DNA of 64,000 nt, taken from positions 50,373,605-50,437,604 of the forward strand of contig NC_090175.1 of assembly GCF_024679245.1 (NCBI RefSeq), written 5' to 3'. The first letter of the stretch is position 1; each line of letters starts with the position of its first letter. The notes under the pieces are model-generated. The model was not told where the DNA came from. It did not search any database and saw only the letters and a program-made list of their open reading frames with translations. This DNA is from Pseudorasbora parva (Eukaryota > Chordata > Actinopteri > Cypriniformes > Gobionidae). Both the position numbers and the translations under genes were made by a program. Of this stretch, positions 63,591 to 64,000 are shown in pieces.

Positions 63591-64000
63591 TTACACTATA
63601 AGTATTGGGACACCCCTCCAATCACTTTCATGGCAACGGGTGTATAAAATCAAGCATCTATAGGCATGCAGACGCTTCTAAAAACATTTGTGAAAGAATG
63701 GGTCACTTTCAGGAGCTCAGTGATTTTACTGTAATAGGTTGTCACTTGTGTAATAAGTCCATGCATGAAATTTCCTCACTACTAAATAATCCACACAGAG
63801 TGGGGTCCGTGCATGCTGAGGTGCACAGTGCAGAAGTTGCCAAAAAGAGTTAACAGCTACAGACCTCCAAACTTTGTGTGGCCTTCAGATTAGCTCAGGA
63901 ACAGTGCGCAGAGAACTTCATGAAATGGGTTTCCATGGCGGAGCAGCTCATCCAAGCCTTACATCACCAAGTGCATTTCAAAGCGTTGGCTGCAGTGGTG
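63590..64000 (+). mobile_element. DNA transposon (AAGTATTGGGACACC family), copy 3, cut by window end
   Basis: CTATAAGTATTGGGACACCC then TGTATAAAATCAAGCA and GAAAGAATGGGTCACTTTCA; continues past 63840 into CTACAGACCTCCAAACTTTG, a longer interior than the other two copies. To its left GTCCCAATACTTAT is an inverted copy of the terminus. Confidence 0.7.

Overview
The window is vertebrate nuclear DNA, most likely from a cyprinid-type teleost. Its genes have short exons with GT-AG introns. Both recognised proteins are closest, as far as I recall, to fish orthologues. The intergenic space and introns are packed with fish-type DNA transposons (hAT-like, Tc1-like, foldback MITEs), LTR relics and long simple repeats. 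Species is not resolved from sequence alone.

Only two protein-coding genes of the host are supported, both on the minus strand and head-to-tail. At the left (about 225-5175) is a fast skeletal myosin essential light chain of the short MLC3 type (mylz3/MYL1 family, 151 aa, six coding exons). It has a TATA-like box and E-box/MEF2-like sequences upstream. From about 14150 to 28340 lies lancl1 (LanC-like 1, 404 aa, nine coding exons plus a 5' UTR exon), with both zinc-site motifs intact. The order matches the MYL1-LANCL1 neighbourhood of tetrapods. The next gene expected on the right (cps1) was not found.

The lancl1 introns hold an 838-bp hAT-like element with a perfect 8-bp duplication, another hAT-like element and a dead 2-kb Tc1-like element. 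Between the genes (5.2-14.1 kb) lie a three-level transposon nest, a hAT MITE with an element inside it, a 533-bp MITE and a unique block with a MEF2 site and E-boxes.

From 28.4 kb to the end I see no convincing host gene. In order it holds: a 630-bp hairpin repeat with (TA)n cores; two Tc1-like fragments head-to-head (35.2-36.6 kb); a 2.1-kb non-autonomous LTR retrotransposon with an open 511-codon ORF (37.3-39.4 kb); a decayed non-LTR retrotransposon 3' end (41.4-42.3 kb); a MITE lodged in a (CA)n tract; a 1.2-kb hAT element with perfect duplication (48.1-49.3 kb); a 171-bp near-perfect palindrome; a 0.5-kb compound tetranucleotide array; a 1.17-kb foldback element; a 0.9-kb array of 19-bp units; a solo LTR with perfect 5-bp duplication; two diverged direct repeats; and a transposon fragment running off the right edge.

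No new functional system is evident. The most unusual items are the LTR element with an open ORF but no pol, the nested and palindromic elements, and a few unique blocks that may be regulatory.
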